From Warburgia ugandensis (taxonomy: Eukaryota; Streptophyta; Magnoliopsida; Canellales; Canellaceae): 64,000 nucleotides of DNA. The stretch spans positions 65,511,414 to 65,575,413 of the forward strand of contig CP141126.1 in assembly GCA_035236585.1 (NCBI GenBank), in the 5' to 3' direction. Of the stretch, positions 48,011 through 60,588 are shown piece after piece. Every line of letters starts with the position of its first letter. Position 1 is the first letter of the stretch. The notes under the pieces were generated by a model. It did no database searches. It worked only from the letters and a program-made list of their open reading frames with translations, and was not told the DNA's origin. A program made the translations under genes and the position numbers.

Positions 48011-48049
48011 TGTCCAAGGGATGATAGGCATTTTTAGCAACTGTAGTTG

Positions 48050-49440
48050 CTTTGAGTGTTGAATAGCCCAAGATAGTCAAGGAATTCCAAGATGTGTTTC
48101 TTGAAGAACTCCCAGGTTTACCACCTCATTGGGAAATTGAGTTTACTAATAAAGTAATTCTTGGCACAACTCCAACTTCTAAAACACCCTATAGGATGGC
48201 CCTAATAGAGTTAAGGGAATTGAAGAATCAACTATAGGAATTGTTGGACACAGGGTTTATTCTACCAAGTATGTCACCATGGGGAGCACTAGTGATATTT
48301 GTGAAAAAGAAAGATGGGTCTATGAGGTTATGTATCGATTATCGAATGTTGAACAATGTGAGAAAATAGATACCCTCTGCCTTGCATTGATGATCTCTTT
48401 GACCAACTCCAATCTGCTAAGGTCTTTCCAAAATTGACCTTAGATTGAGGTATCATCAATTGCGTATCAAAGGTGAAGATATACCCAAATTCTCATTGAG
48501 AACCTGGTATGGACATTATCAATTTTTGGTGATGGCTTTTGGATTAACCAATGCTCCTTTCGTATTTATGGACTTGATGAATAGAATTTTCAAAATTTTT
48601 TTTGGATAAATTTGTAATCATATTATCGACGATATACTGATTTATTCTACTAGTATACGGGAACATCAGGAACATTTACGGATTGTATTAAACACACTTA
48701 GAAGACATAAATTGTTTGGAAAATTTAATAAATGTGAATTGTGGTTGGAAAAAGTCAACTATTAAGGGCATGTAATTTCCCAGAATGGAGTAGAGGTGGA
48801 CTTGACCAAGGTGGAAACAGTAATGAATTTGGAACAGCAAAAGACAGTAACTGAAATACTAAGTTTTCTGGGGTTAGCAGGATATTATCGTAGATTTATC
48901 CAATGATTTTCTCATATAGCTCTTCGTTTGACTTCTTTGACTAGAAAAGGGGTATAGTTTACTTGGACTGATAAATGTGAAAGGAGTTTTCAAGAGTTAA
49001 ACAGGAGATTAATTGCAACACCAGTATTGTCCTTGCCATATGGGAGTGTAAGTTATGAGATATACTGTGATGCTTCAGGGAAATGGTTAGGAAATGTACT
49101 AATGCAAAATGGGAATGTCATTACTTATGCTTCACGACAACTGAAGAAACATGAAATGAACTACCTTGTACACGACCTAGAACTTGCGGCGGTAGTGTTT
49201 GCCTTAAAAATTTGGTGACATTACTTTTACGGGGAGAAATTCAACGTATTCACTGATCACAAGAGCCTCAAGTATATTTTCACTCAAGTTGATATAAATA
49301 TGAGCTAAAGAAGGTGGATGGAATATCTTAAGGATTATGATTTTGTGATTCAATACCATCTTGGAAAGGCCAATGTAGTGGCTGATGTACTAAGCAAACA
49401 CACAAAAGTAGTGTTGGCTGATGTCACCATTAAGTAAGCT
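48050..49440 (+). pseudogene. Chromovirus reverse transcriptase and RNase H pseudogene
   Basis: Reverse transcriptase motifs in order are ELPGLPP (48107-48127), PYRMA (48190), [20 protein letters not shown] (48278-48336) with DYRMLN next, [18 protein letters not shown] (about 48538-48590), and the catalytic IDDILIYS (48627-48650), preceded by a one-base frameshift. GLAGYYRRFI is at about 48873-48901. RNase H follows with [13 protein letters not shown] (49057-49095), [19 protein letters not shown] (49138-49195) and FTDHKSLKYIF (49250-49280). Together they would make the element's DNA copy. At least six in-frame stops and two shifts are visible. Confidence 0.9.
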
Positions 49441-49959
49441 TTTGTTGAACAAATCCTAAAGGGTCAAGAAGGGGATATAGAAATCCAAGAAATGTGTGAG
49501 AAGACAGGGGTTAGTAAAGCTTCAAATGGGGGTATTCGGTTCTAAGGAAGATTGATCTTGAGGAAAGCACTACTACAAGAAACCCACCAATCCAAATTTT
49601 CTATACACCCGAGAGAAACAAAAATGTACCAAGATTTAAAAAGAAACTTTTGGTGGGAAGGTATGAAGAGAGATATTGGGGAATGTGTGGCTTAGTGCTT
49701 AACTTGCTGGCAAGTGAAAGTTGAACATCAAAGACCAGTTGGATTACTACAAACCCTAGAACTGCCAGAATGGAAATGGAAACATATCACCATGAACTTT
49801 GTCGTAGGGTTACCAATGACTTGGGCAAGTCATGATATGATTTGGGAAATAGTTGACAAGCTAACCAAGTCGGCACACTTCCTTCCCATCAAACAAAACC
49901 AATCTATTGATAGTTTGGCCCAGTTATATGTAAGAGAAATAGTTAGTCTTCATAGGGTC
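49441..49959 (+). pseudogene. Chromovirus integrase pseudogene, N-terminal piece
   Basis: The zinc-finger region is recognisable around 49597-49712 (SIHPRETKMYQDLKRNFWW, then CLTCWQV after a stop). The catalytic core begins at 49770 with WKWKHITMNFVVGLP, where the first catalytic aspartate of the DDE triad (usually MDF) reads as asparagine. IVDKLTKSAHFLPIK follows at about 49848-49893, then YVREIVSLHR at the insertion point. The gene resumes at 55208. Integrase inserts the element DNA into the genome; this copy could not. Confidence 0.85.
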
Positions 49960-50939
49960 TGTGATGACTTGGGTTTTTGTAACACGTTTTGTAATATATT
50001 TTGAAAGGTAGGGCCCTTAGTAGTAAAATTTTTTCGCAAAACAAAGCAGTGAAAATTCTTTTCTTTAGAACTTGTTTTGTAAAACCCAAGTCATCACTTT
50101 ATACATAACATAAGTAGAACTTTGTACAAGATAAAATTCCATTGAAGGAATATACTTTTATTAAATTCCATAATCCATCCAGTGGTTCACAGTACAGACA
50201 AATTCATTATAATATTTGTCCAAATTACATAATCCAAAACTCAAAGTTCACCATACAATGAAACTCTCATTATAATACAATACTCTCAAACAAAGCAAAA
50301 TACATGTCTTCAAGGGGTATACCTTGAAGATTATTCTCTTCAAGTCTTCTATCGTCTTGAGCTCCTAACTCTCCTTCCCTATATCTGAGATTTTGTAAAT
50401 ATTACAATATTTACAATATCTTAGCAAGCAATGCTTAATAGGGGATTCAAGAAGCATAATAATTGATAATATAATTCTAATACTTCATTATCCCATTTTC
50501 CCTAAACATATTCATGTCTCTACTCTTTACTTTGTAATATATGTACATCCATATACATACATGATATACATGGGTAAATTAGTTAAATTTATGAAAGTAG
50601 TCAAATATCATTCCCAACTAAGCTGATCAATTCTCTTCATTATGAGAATTCAGTATTTCAGCTAATCCTACACTGGGAATTTCCCTTATTGGGAAATATT
50701 GGTAATATGCAATTACCTAGCATTTCATTATGCTAACACGTAAGGCAATTTCACTACGCCCACTCTCATATGCATCATAGTGCAAAATAATCAAAGGGCT
50801 ACCATGCTGCAGTTTGATCCGTACTAGAGTGCTTGGATAATTGCCCTGTTCATCACTGATACCACAGTGGAAAATATTATGTCACTGCCCATATGGGGAG
50901 ACAGGACTTTCACAGTGGTGGCCTTCCCATAATTGCCCC
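49960..50939 (-). repeat. Left arm of the large inverted repeat
   Basis: This pairs with 54336-55207 in opposite orientation. Near-identity is visible over the first 350 bp, including GTAGAACTTTGTACAAGATA and CATGTCTTCAAGGGGTATAC. About 110-130 bp around 50335-50450, bounded by TTCAAG-like repeats, is missing from the other arm. Confidence 0.9.
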
Positions 50940-53900
50940 ACCCGACTTTTAGCCTCTCATAGGGTAAGATATCATCAAATCATCAAATTGTAAGAAGCGG
51001 GTGGCCAAACCCTCATAACTCCTCTAGCATAGCATCCCCTAGGCTTATGCCTATTAAAACAAAATCACAAGCCTCCAAGCTTGTATGTAAAATAGATTTC
51101 ATACATATCAGACAATCTATCTGTTTACTTAGGGCTGAAATATCTTCTAGTTCCTTATTCACTTAGAGTCTAGTCCTTAACTATTTTATATGTGTTTGGT
51201 TGAATCATAAGGGTTTTAATACAAGCATTAACATTACTCTTGTCAACATAAGGCCATGGGTTCAATCATGTACATCCCATGTAAATGCATTCATCAAATC
51301 CTCCTACCTTCAAGTAGTGATCCCTTTTCCCAGATCTTCCATGATCGTGACTGATGTATGTGATCTATACATCCATTCATACTGTCAATATATATAAATT
51401 ATGAACAATCCTATTGATTACTAGATCTTTTGTTTAAAATAATATTTAAATCATTCATATCTAAGTATTTTCTATCTCTAAGTCTTTGTGTGTCCATCTC
51501 CTTGATCTTGATCTTTCATAGATCCTTTGATCGACAATCTACACTTGTTAATAAAGATCAAGGTCCTAGATCTTTTATCATCTAGTTCTTCGTTGATCTA
51601 AGTTCAGTTATTGGATCATCCCTAAGGAGGATGATCTTGGTTTTCTTCCTTGAATCATCTTTGATCAAGGGTTTGGATTATCTAATCAACGAACTAGATC
51701 TGATCTATAACATGCATACTAGATACAATACAATATTCTTATTCTTATTGTTCTTGATCATTCAAGATCTAATGGATCTTGCTTGATCATCCTTATCTTA
51801 CTTACAGTTTTTATTAGGGTTAGATAATTTACTAACCTTTTATGCTCTTACTATTATCATTCAACCAGTTAATGTTTTGCTAGTTGAAGGTAACTTATTT
51901 CAGCCTAAGTCTAGACTGCTCCTCTTATTTCCCATTGGCTAAGGCTTACTAGCTGAATGGGTGAACACAAAGTGGTTACTTCAATCCTCATGTAAGGAGG
52001 CGTTTAAACCTCACAAATGTCAACGGAAGGTAGGGGAAGAGCAAGGCTCTATTAGACAACCCCCTTAACCACTATGTTCAACATTCACTAGAGTGACCTT
52101 AGCTCAACTTTTAATAAGGTTCTTATAAGCATGTTGACCCTAAGTACTCTTTCTAATTGATTTTAATTAAGTCCATGAACATTTACAATGTCATTCATGG
52201 GGTTTATTATTCTCCTAGTTTGGGCCAAGGATCTGATAATCCTTATATTGTCCTACTAACTATAGCCCTTACTAATTAAGTCCAAAATAATCCACTCTTA
52301 TTTGTGTCATGAAACTCTACTTTCTCATTAGATTCCATTTTTGGTGTTTTATGCTTTTTATCTCATAACAAGTAGATCTACTAATGAAATATAACCATAA
52401 ATGAATTATAACTTTAAAGCATAAAAACTACATAATTGAACAACTTAATGATAATGATACAAGGTACTTAAAATTACACTAGCATGATTTTCAACTAATA
52501 TACCTTAATAACTCAATTTAAATTAACATGGACCTAAGGTACAATCTCATCCTATAGCATAATCTGACATGAAATCCTAGCATGGTCCTAAGTTACAATG
52601 GCATGAAATCATACTAACTTGGTCCTAAGTTACACTTACATAAAATCACACTAACATGCCCCTAAGATAATTAAATATAGTAACATATTATAACAATCTA
52701 ATCACATATTATGCTAAAGTCCAAAAGTTGCACTAGCATGCTTTATAACATAAATCATATTTAAAATGCTATTATCAATTAATAGAAAATAAAACTAATT
52801 ACATTAATATTTTTAGAAACCTTTACTTATGATCTAACTGTTAGATCTTAGATCTTTTCCGTTTAATCAAGGGTTTTAATTACATTTAGGGGTTTTTCTT
52901 CATTAAGGTCCAAAGATCATATTGTTTTGTTTTTGTCATATTCAATCCATGATTTGCCTGGATTTCATCATTATAACATTCATTCAATCCATCCTAAGGA
53001 TTTGATCGCACTTGATCTCATTGATCAAGTAGGTCCTTGTGTATTTTTAGGGTTTTTCTGCCATAACGGGTAGATCCCTTAATATATCTCAGATATATCT
53101 AAATAAACCATCGATATCACTTTAGTTAAATAGTATATCAGTATTAAAACAGATTACCAAGATCTGATCACCTCAGATCTTAAAGATCATAGAAATTGAA
53201 AACTTATTTCCTAAATACAAAAAGTTTCATAAGATATCTTCTCAATTTTATCCTTTCATAAGAAACTAGAGGTTGTAAGCTTTCCATAGCTTCTTTCCAA
53301 TCTCAATATGGAGTTCATATGACTCATGAATTGAGTTTTGAAGTTCACAGTCCTTCCTATGGTCCAGATTTGATCTGGGCCAAGCGAAATGGACAGCCCA
53401 GATTGTTCAAGCGGAACGGGCCAGGCGAAACTATCGAGAGGCACCTCTGTCATCGGGACAAAAGTGTGACGCACTTGCCCAATGACCAGAGCCCGAGCGC
53501 AGTTGTCCCGCTGGGACGATGTTGCACGTGCAGCGGGTGCGCGGAAATGCTACCGCGTGTCGTGTTTTTGTGCGGCATTTTGCATTCCGTCCTGGGGAAA
53601 CTTGATTCGATTGAGAGATCGGACAGTCCTTTCTGGACCGTCCAATCAATCCTTCTCAATTGAGGGTCCAAAACTTAATAAAATTTTATGAAACTTTTAC
53701 CCTAGGGGTTTTGGTTGGTAGGGTCAAATTTTCCATCTGAACCCTCCATCATCATGAATTGAAGGTTCTGATATTTACTTTATTTTTACAATTTTTTCAC
53801 CCAAATCAAATTACAGTAAAATAAAATGTTCATTAAACAACAATAAATATGTCTAGGAAGTAGTTCCACCTACCTGATTGGAGAAAAACGTTGGTTATAT

Positions 53901-54335
53901 AGTCCAATTTAAGAGAATACCAGTTTTGATGATAAGATAGCCTAAGATCCACTTGTCTTGTGATTTTTGTTGTTTGAACCATTGGATCTTGAAATTTCTT
54001 TGGGCGTTTGGTAGCTAAGGTATGGTAGGAGATTTTATATGGTGAGATCTGTGATGTTTGATATGGAATAGAGTGCTTAATTGAATTTAGGTCTCTTGTT
54101 CCAATCTAGAGAGAGGAGAGAGAAAATGAAAGAGAGAGATCTTTTGGGAGTTTTGGGATTTTGGGAATGGATCTATGTCCAGTTTTGTAGGAAAAATCAA
54201 GATAATTTTGTGGGAATTTTATGGACATTTTTAGAGGATTTTTGGGGGTGTACTTAGAGGCATTTTGGGTCTTTTTTCATGATTATGTGTAATGATTATG
54301 CTTTATATTTTCTTATTTAATTAGCATTGGATTCT

Positions 54336-55207
54336 GGGGCAATTATGGGAAGGCCACCATTGTGAAAGTCCTGTCTCTCCATACGGTCAGTGACATAATA
54401 TTTTCCACCATGGTATTAGTGGTGAATAGGGTAGTTATTCGAGCGCGCTAGTATGGATCAAACTACAAAATGGTAGCGCTTTGATTATTTTGCACTATGA
54501 TGCATATGAGAGTAAGCATAGTGGAATGTCTTATGTTTTAGCATAATGAAATGATAGATAATTGCATATTACCAATATTTCCCAAGAAGGGAAATTCCCA
54601 GTATAGGATTAGTTAAAATACTGAATTCTCATAATGAAGAGAATTGATTAGCTTAGTTGGGAATGATATTTAACTACTTTCATAAATTTAACTGATTTAC
54701 CCATGTATAGCATGTATGTATATGGATGTACATATATTGCAAAGTAAAGAGTAGAGACATGAATATGTTTAGGGATAAAGGGATTATGAAGTATTAGAAT
54801 TATATTGTTAATTATTATGCTTCTTGAAGAGAATAATCTTCAAGGTATACCCCTTGAAGACATGTATTTTGCTTTGTTTGAGAGTATTGTATTATAATGA
54901 GAGTTTCATTGTATGGTGAGCTTTGAGTTTTGGATTATGTAACTTGGACAAATATTGTAATGGATTGGGCTGTACTGTGAACCACTGGATGAATTCTAGA
55001 ATTTAATAAAAGTATATTCCTTCAATGGAATTTTATCTTGTACAAAGTTCTACTTATGTTATGTATAAAGTGATTACTTGGGTTTTACAAAACAAGTTCT
55101 AAAGAAAAGAATTTTTGCTACTTTGTTTTGCAAATTTTTTTTACTATTAAGGGCCTTGCCTTTCAAAATATATTACAAAATGTGTCACAAAAACCCAGGT
55201 TGTCACA
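54336..55207 (+). repeat. Right arm of the large inverted repeat
   Basis: The reverse complement matches 49960-50939; the junction with the LTR body is at GGGGCAATTATGGGAAGGCC (54336). It carries its own polyadenylation signal (55005-55010), so this is the end part of an LTR. Confidence 0.9.
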
Positions 55208-56097
55208 GGTTCCCACTCTCCATCATCTCTGATGGAGATGGAAGGTTTACCTCTAGAAGTAGGAAGAGTGTGCAACAGGCATTGGGGACATCACTAAGGT
55301 TTAGTACAACTTTTCATCCCCAAGCTGATTTTCAACTAGAAAGCACCATTCAAACCCTAGAAGATATGCTAAGGGCTTGTGGACTAGACTGGAGAGGAAG
55401 TTGGGATGAACATCTTCCATTGTTGGAGTTCGCGTATAATAACAGTTTCCATGCAAGTATAGGTATGGAACCATATGAAGCATTGTATGGATGACCATGC
55501 CAATTGCTGACTTGTTGGGATGACATAAGAGAGAGGAAGTTGATAAAATTAGAACTAATGGAATAATGTACAGACAAGGTGAGAATAATAAAGAAAAGAT
55601 TGTTAGTTGCTCATAGTCATCAGAAAAGCTATGTGGATAAAAGATGCCGAACCCTGGAATTCGAAGCAGGTAACCATGTGTTTTTGAAGGCTTCACTAGT
55701 TAAGGGAGTAAGGAGGTTTGGAAGTAAGGGAAAACTCAGTCCAAGGTATATTGGTCCTTTTGAAATTCTAGAAAGGGTTGGTCTGGTGGTTGACAAATTA
55801 GCCCTACCACTCCAATTCTAAGAGGAGCACAACATATTTCATGTATCCATGTTACGAAAATACATTCCAGATGAGATTCATGTGCTTCAAAGGATACAAA
55901 AAATGTTAAATATAGATTTAACCTTTAAGGAAAGGGCAATCTAGATCTTGGATAGGAAAGAGCAACAATTGAGGACCAAATCTATCCCTTTAGTCAAGGT
56001 ATTATGGTAACATCATATGGTCGAGGAAGCTACCTAGGAATTAGAAGAGGAAATGAAAAGTTTGTATCCTAGCCTATTTGAGTAGTTGTAAATTAGA
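55208..56097 (+). pseudogene. Chromovirus integrase C-terminal piece with chromodomain-like end
   Basis: The frame resumes after the insertion with PLSIISDGDGRFTS (second catalytic aspartate region) at 55213-55254 and FHPQADFQLESTIQTLEDML at 55312-55371 (third catalytic residue, glutamate, in QLES). FAYNNSFHASIGMEPYEALYG follows at 55431-55493 (truncated here by a stop). GKLSPRYIGPFEIL is at 55732-55773. The C-terminus has FHVSMLRKYIPD (about 55836-55872), ILDRKEQQLRTKSIPLVKVL (about 55944-56003) and the VEEAT-stop-ELEEEMKSLYP end, the chromodomain-like tail of the Tekay/Del group that is thought to guide insertion to heterochromatin. Confidence 0.88.
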
Positions 56098-56120
56098 AAT
56101 TTTGAGGACGAAATTTTTGT

Positions 56121-56132
56121 AAGGGGGGTAGA
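56121..56132 (+). other. Polypurine tract of the chromovirus
   Basis: AAGGGGGGTAGA lies one base before the 3' LTR start TGTAACACCCC, in the position where plus-strand synthesis is primed. Confidence 0.88.
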
Positions 56133-56133
56133 T

Positions 56134-59100
56134 TGTAACACCCCTAACTTTTGTAATGAAATTGAGAATTTCAAGGAAAAATGAGGCTGGAATATTAGGG
56201 TTATTAAAAATGCACTTCTTAAAAAATTACAATCAAAGGATAATACATGTAAAATTGAAAACATACTCAACGAATCCTTCAAAATGACTGTAAGCATGAT
56301 AAATTCTGAATTCAGATGAAAAATCCTTATTTTTCTACATTTTTATGAAAAAGGTTAAAGTGGTAATTTTACTCATAACTAAGACCTAAAACTTAAACAT
56401 TTAGAATGTACTCAAAAATACAAATCCAATGCCACTAAGTATGCTCAATTCCGAGTTCATGGGAATAAACACTATTTTTCTCCCTTTTTGAAATTAAAAG
56501 GGCAAAATGGTCTTTTTACACCTGTGGGGCCCACATGGGACCCACAAAGGTATCCAATGGCCAAAAAATGTGTAATCATGAGTCAAACCACTACCACTTG
56601 CTAGTGGAGAAGGAGGTGGTAGTGAGAATCCAATGAACATTGAATAATGAAAAGAATTGAACATGATAATTACATGTAATCATGGAAAAATCCAAAAATC
56701 CCTATAAATAGCTTATAAAAATCCCAATTTTTTTTCTAATGTTCTTTGCAAGGCCCTCTACCATGCCTTAAAATCATAGCACCAAAATCCTCCCCAATCT
56801 TTCCCAAAATTTTCTTTTTCCTTCTTTCGCTCACTTTCGTTGGGAGAGTGTCCACAAACGCACCCGACAAACAATTCATGTTTGTTATCGAGACGCGTCT
56901 AGGGACACATCATCCTCAATGAACTAGGGTTTTTGCCTGGGAAATCCTATGTGAATTAGCCATCCATTTGTAGCCAGTAACTTTCAACTTAATCGTTGGA
57001 TCTGTTTGGACTGAGGAGATCTACAAAAGCCCTAAGAAATTTTGGTGATCCCCCTCTTGGATGACCAAGAAAATCAAAATGAAAACTAGAATAGTATTGG
57101 GTACCATCTTTGGGAGTGAATTCTTGTTATTCTAGCTAATCTGACTAGTAAACATTGATCTAGGCAGTTGATAGTCAAGGATGGAGGAGATTCGGCCATG
57201 GGTGATCCGACGGTCTAGATCTGGACCATCTTGCCTATAGCAGGTTGCCTTCATTGACCATCTGTAATTGGCCGTAGTGTGCATAGGCCCCTGGTCACCC
57301 ACGCACCCATAAGCCCAGATTTGATCTGGGCTGTCCAAATTTTGAACTAGAATCTTATTTTTACAATTAAGAGCTCAATTTAGCTTTGATTTTAGATCTG
57401 AAAGTTTCTATAGGTTCCTTGTCTCTTATAGAAGTTACAAAACTCATTAGATCTATATTTCTAAATTGTATTTACATGTGATAGTTAGTAAAATCCATAC
57501 CAATGGTATGGGATTATGATCTAGATGACTTTAAAATAAAAATCTGAATTGATGGATGGATTCAAAGGGTCCTAAAGCCTTAAGGATCATGATCATAGTA
57601 AAATTTCTGAGTTTCTAGATCAATTAAATAAAAAAAATAGTAAGATCCAATCTCTTCCCTTAAAACAGGTTGAAATCTTAGAATCCAAATTTTGATCTCA
57701 ATTTAACTCCAAATTGAGATTGAAAAGTTGGGTTGGATTCCTCTTGATGAGGAGAACCTAGTGAACTACAAAAATTATAAATTAAACTCATGAAAATTTC
57801 TTTATTTAAGTAGACAAGAGTATTAACATCATTGATCTACAAGATCTGGAATGATCAGACCATTCAAATGCTTTTGGATGATGATCTAATAATATAATAA
57901 CTTAAATAAATGGGTTAGATATAATTGAATTGGTAGATTTTAAGAGATCTAGCCTTAAAAAGTAGTAAAATCCATAAAAAATAAATGGAAATCTCCTTGG
58001 TCAAGTTGATCGAGGATGATTGGATAGTGTGGATATAGTTGGATGATGGTATGAAGTTAATATCATATGGATTGATGGACTTGAAGATGATGATTTGGGA
58101 TAGATTAAGATCTATGCCCTTAAATTGATAAAATGACTTAAAATCTTCTTGATCGATTGGATCAAGAAGGATGAGATCATTCGATGAGATGCATAAATTA
58201 TGACCATTGGATCAAGAAGAAAATGTATTAGATCTAAAGGAAAATGAAAGATCAAGATCTAAACTCTAAAAGAGATGAATCAATTATGACCATTGGATCA
58301 TGATGAATAGTTATTGCATGTTAAATTTTCATTTAAATTATTGAATGTTGGTATAATTGTCTTTTTATTTCTCAGTAGATTTAAATGTTAGATTTATTTA
58401 TTTATGATTTAATGCTTATGTTATGAAAATTACATTGAAAATGTAATTAAATAAAAATAGAGTTGAAGAACAATTACATGGAATGAATGAGATGGACTTA
58501 ATGATAGTAAGGCCCATAGATAGTAGGATAATATAAGGAATATAAATTCCTTGGCCCAAAATAGGAGAATAATGAAACTCCATGAATGAGATTTTAAATG
58601 TTCATGGATTTAATTAAAATCAATTAGAAAGAGTACTTAGGGTTAAAATGCTCATAGGACCCTTATGAAAGGTTGAGTTAAGGTCACCCTTGTGGATGAT
58701 GAACATGGTGGTTAAGGGGATTCTCTAATAGTGCCTCGCTCTTCCCCCAACTTTCATTAATGTTTGTGACATCTAAACGCCTCCTTATATGAGGATTGAA
58801 GTAACCACTTTGTGTTCAACCATTTAGCTAGTAAGCCTTAGCCAATTTGACATAAGAGGAGTTGTTTAAACTTACGATGGAATAAGCTATCCTCAACCAG
58901 TAAAATATTAACTAGTTATGTAATAATAATAAGAACATAAAAGGTTAGTAAATCATTTAATCATAATAAAAATTGTAAGCAAGATAAGGATGATTAGATA
59001 AGATCTAGAGGATCTTGAATGATAAAAAATAATAAGAATACTAATGTCGTATTATGTAAGCGTAGAAAAGTATAGATAGAGAACCCAAACCCTTGATCAA

Positions 59101-60588
59101 ACACGATTCAAGGAAAATTAGGGCATCTCTTATAGGAATACATGAAGAAAGAATACTTGTATAGAGGAATAACTTGATACGTATGGTTTGACAGATGTAT
59201 GAATCAAGACCATGATACCACTTTGAGGTAGATGGATGCACAAGAATGTATTAAGGATTCATGTGTATACATATATGATCTTCTGTCTAGAATTATAGAC
59301 CTTAATGATATAAGTATATTTGGTACCTTACCATGATAATGATCCAACTAAGTGAACCAACCCCATGATCTAATTCAACTAATCCAATCTAATGATCTAA
59401 TCAAATGAGGTGAAGGTAATGAGATGTGTAGACTAAGGAAACCCTAAGAATAAGGTATAGCAAATATTCCAACCTTAGTTAAATAAACACATCGTCTGAT
59501 ATGTACAATATATTTTACATACAAGCATGGTTGCTTGTGATTTTGTTTTACACAGTACTAGGATTGAGGATGCTATGCTAGGGAAGTAATGAGGGTTTTG
59601 CACCTACTTCTTAAAATTTATATGATGGATACCTGCCCAAAGAGAGGCTAAATGTCGGGTGGGGCAATCATTGGAAGGCCACCACTGTGACAGCCATGGT
59701 CCCCCTCACGTGGACATGGATTTGTTATTTTCATAGTTGGTATCAATGGATTATCATGCAATTATCTGGGTGTGCTATATAGATTGAGACTACGACATAG
59801 TAGTCCTGAAGTATTTTGCATTATGATGCATATATGATAGGCATAGTGTAATGCCATGGCATGATGAGGTGCCACTACATGAGTTCCTATAAAGAAAATC
59901 CTCGTATGAGGATTGGCTGAATATTGATCTCTTAAGTGGAAGTATAGCTAGGGGAAGGAACAAGTTTTGAGCAATTTTCACTATTTTAATGGATTTATCC
60001 TATACTATGTATGTACTCTATATTGAGATAACTCATGAGTAGATAACCTTGATGGAATAATGACTAAGATGTGTACTCTTATATTAGTGAAGTAGTATAT
60101 TTTTGTATCCCCTACCAAGCATAGCTTGCTGAGATGTTGTAAATGTTTGAATATTTACAATATCTCTAAAACAGAGATGGAGAATTAGGAGCTTAAGATG
60201 GTAGAAGACTTGAAGAGAATAATAAATCAGGGTATGTCCATTGAAGACATGTAATTTTTATTTGAGAGAATTGTATTGTATTGAGAGCTTTTAATGTAAG
60301 GTGAGGTTTGAAATTTAGATTATGTAATTTGGACAATGGTTTGTAATTATAATACAGGGGCAGTGTAAGAGTGAATTACTGGATGATTCCTGGTATTCAA
60401 TAAAATTTTATTTTATACAAAATGTCTATGTGTATTATGTACCTTGAGGTGAGGCTTAGGTTTTGTTACAAATGAATTTTAAAGAAAAGAATTTTTGTTG
60501 TATTGTTTGTAAATTTTTTTTTACCATTAAGGGCCTTGCCTTTGAAAAATGTATTACGAAATGTGTTGCAAAAACCAGGGTCATCACA
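56134..60588 (+). repeat. 3' LTR of the chromovirus (4455 bp)
   Basis: It runs from TGTAACACCCCTAAC to ACCAGGGTCATCACA and matches the 5' LTR. It holds the empty site of solo LTR 3 (about 58021) and lacks the 383 bp present at 39465-39847. The conserved TATA box (56703-56710) and polyadenylation signal (60399-60404) are present. The ORFs inside it have no family motif. Confidence 0.95.
56703..56710 (+). promoter_or_regulatory. TATA box of the chromovirus 3' LTR
   Basis: TATAAATA matches the position of 39031-39038 in the 5' LTR. Confidence 0.55.

Larger units (their letters stand above)
49960..55207 (-). mobile_element. LTR-derived insertion with the LTR 3' end at both termini (5248 bp)
   Basis: The left end TGTGATGACTTGGGTTT is the reverse complement of a chromovirus LTR 3' end. 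The right end ACAAAAACCCAGGTTGTCACA is the same LTR end in forward orientation. Flanking 5-mers are GGGTC and GGTTC, one mismatch. From 49960 to 54335 the sequence is an LTR in minus orientation, homologous to the main chromovirus LTR (for example 51940-52110 matches 44320-44480 reversed). It lacks roughly the first 0.5 kb of the LTR. At 54336 it switches to a forward copy of the LTR's last 0.87 kb. No coding domain is seen. Confidence 0.85.

Noticed and set aside
50940-54335. Interior of the inverted-repeat insertion as a new gene-bearing element
   Set aside because: The interior aligns with the reversed LTR of the neighbouring chromovirus and the ORFs around 53256-53691 are in its GC-rich block without motifs, so it is LTR sequence and not cargo.
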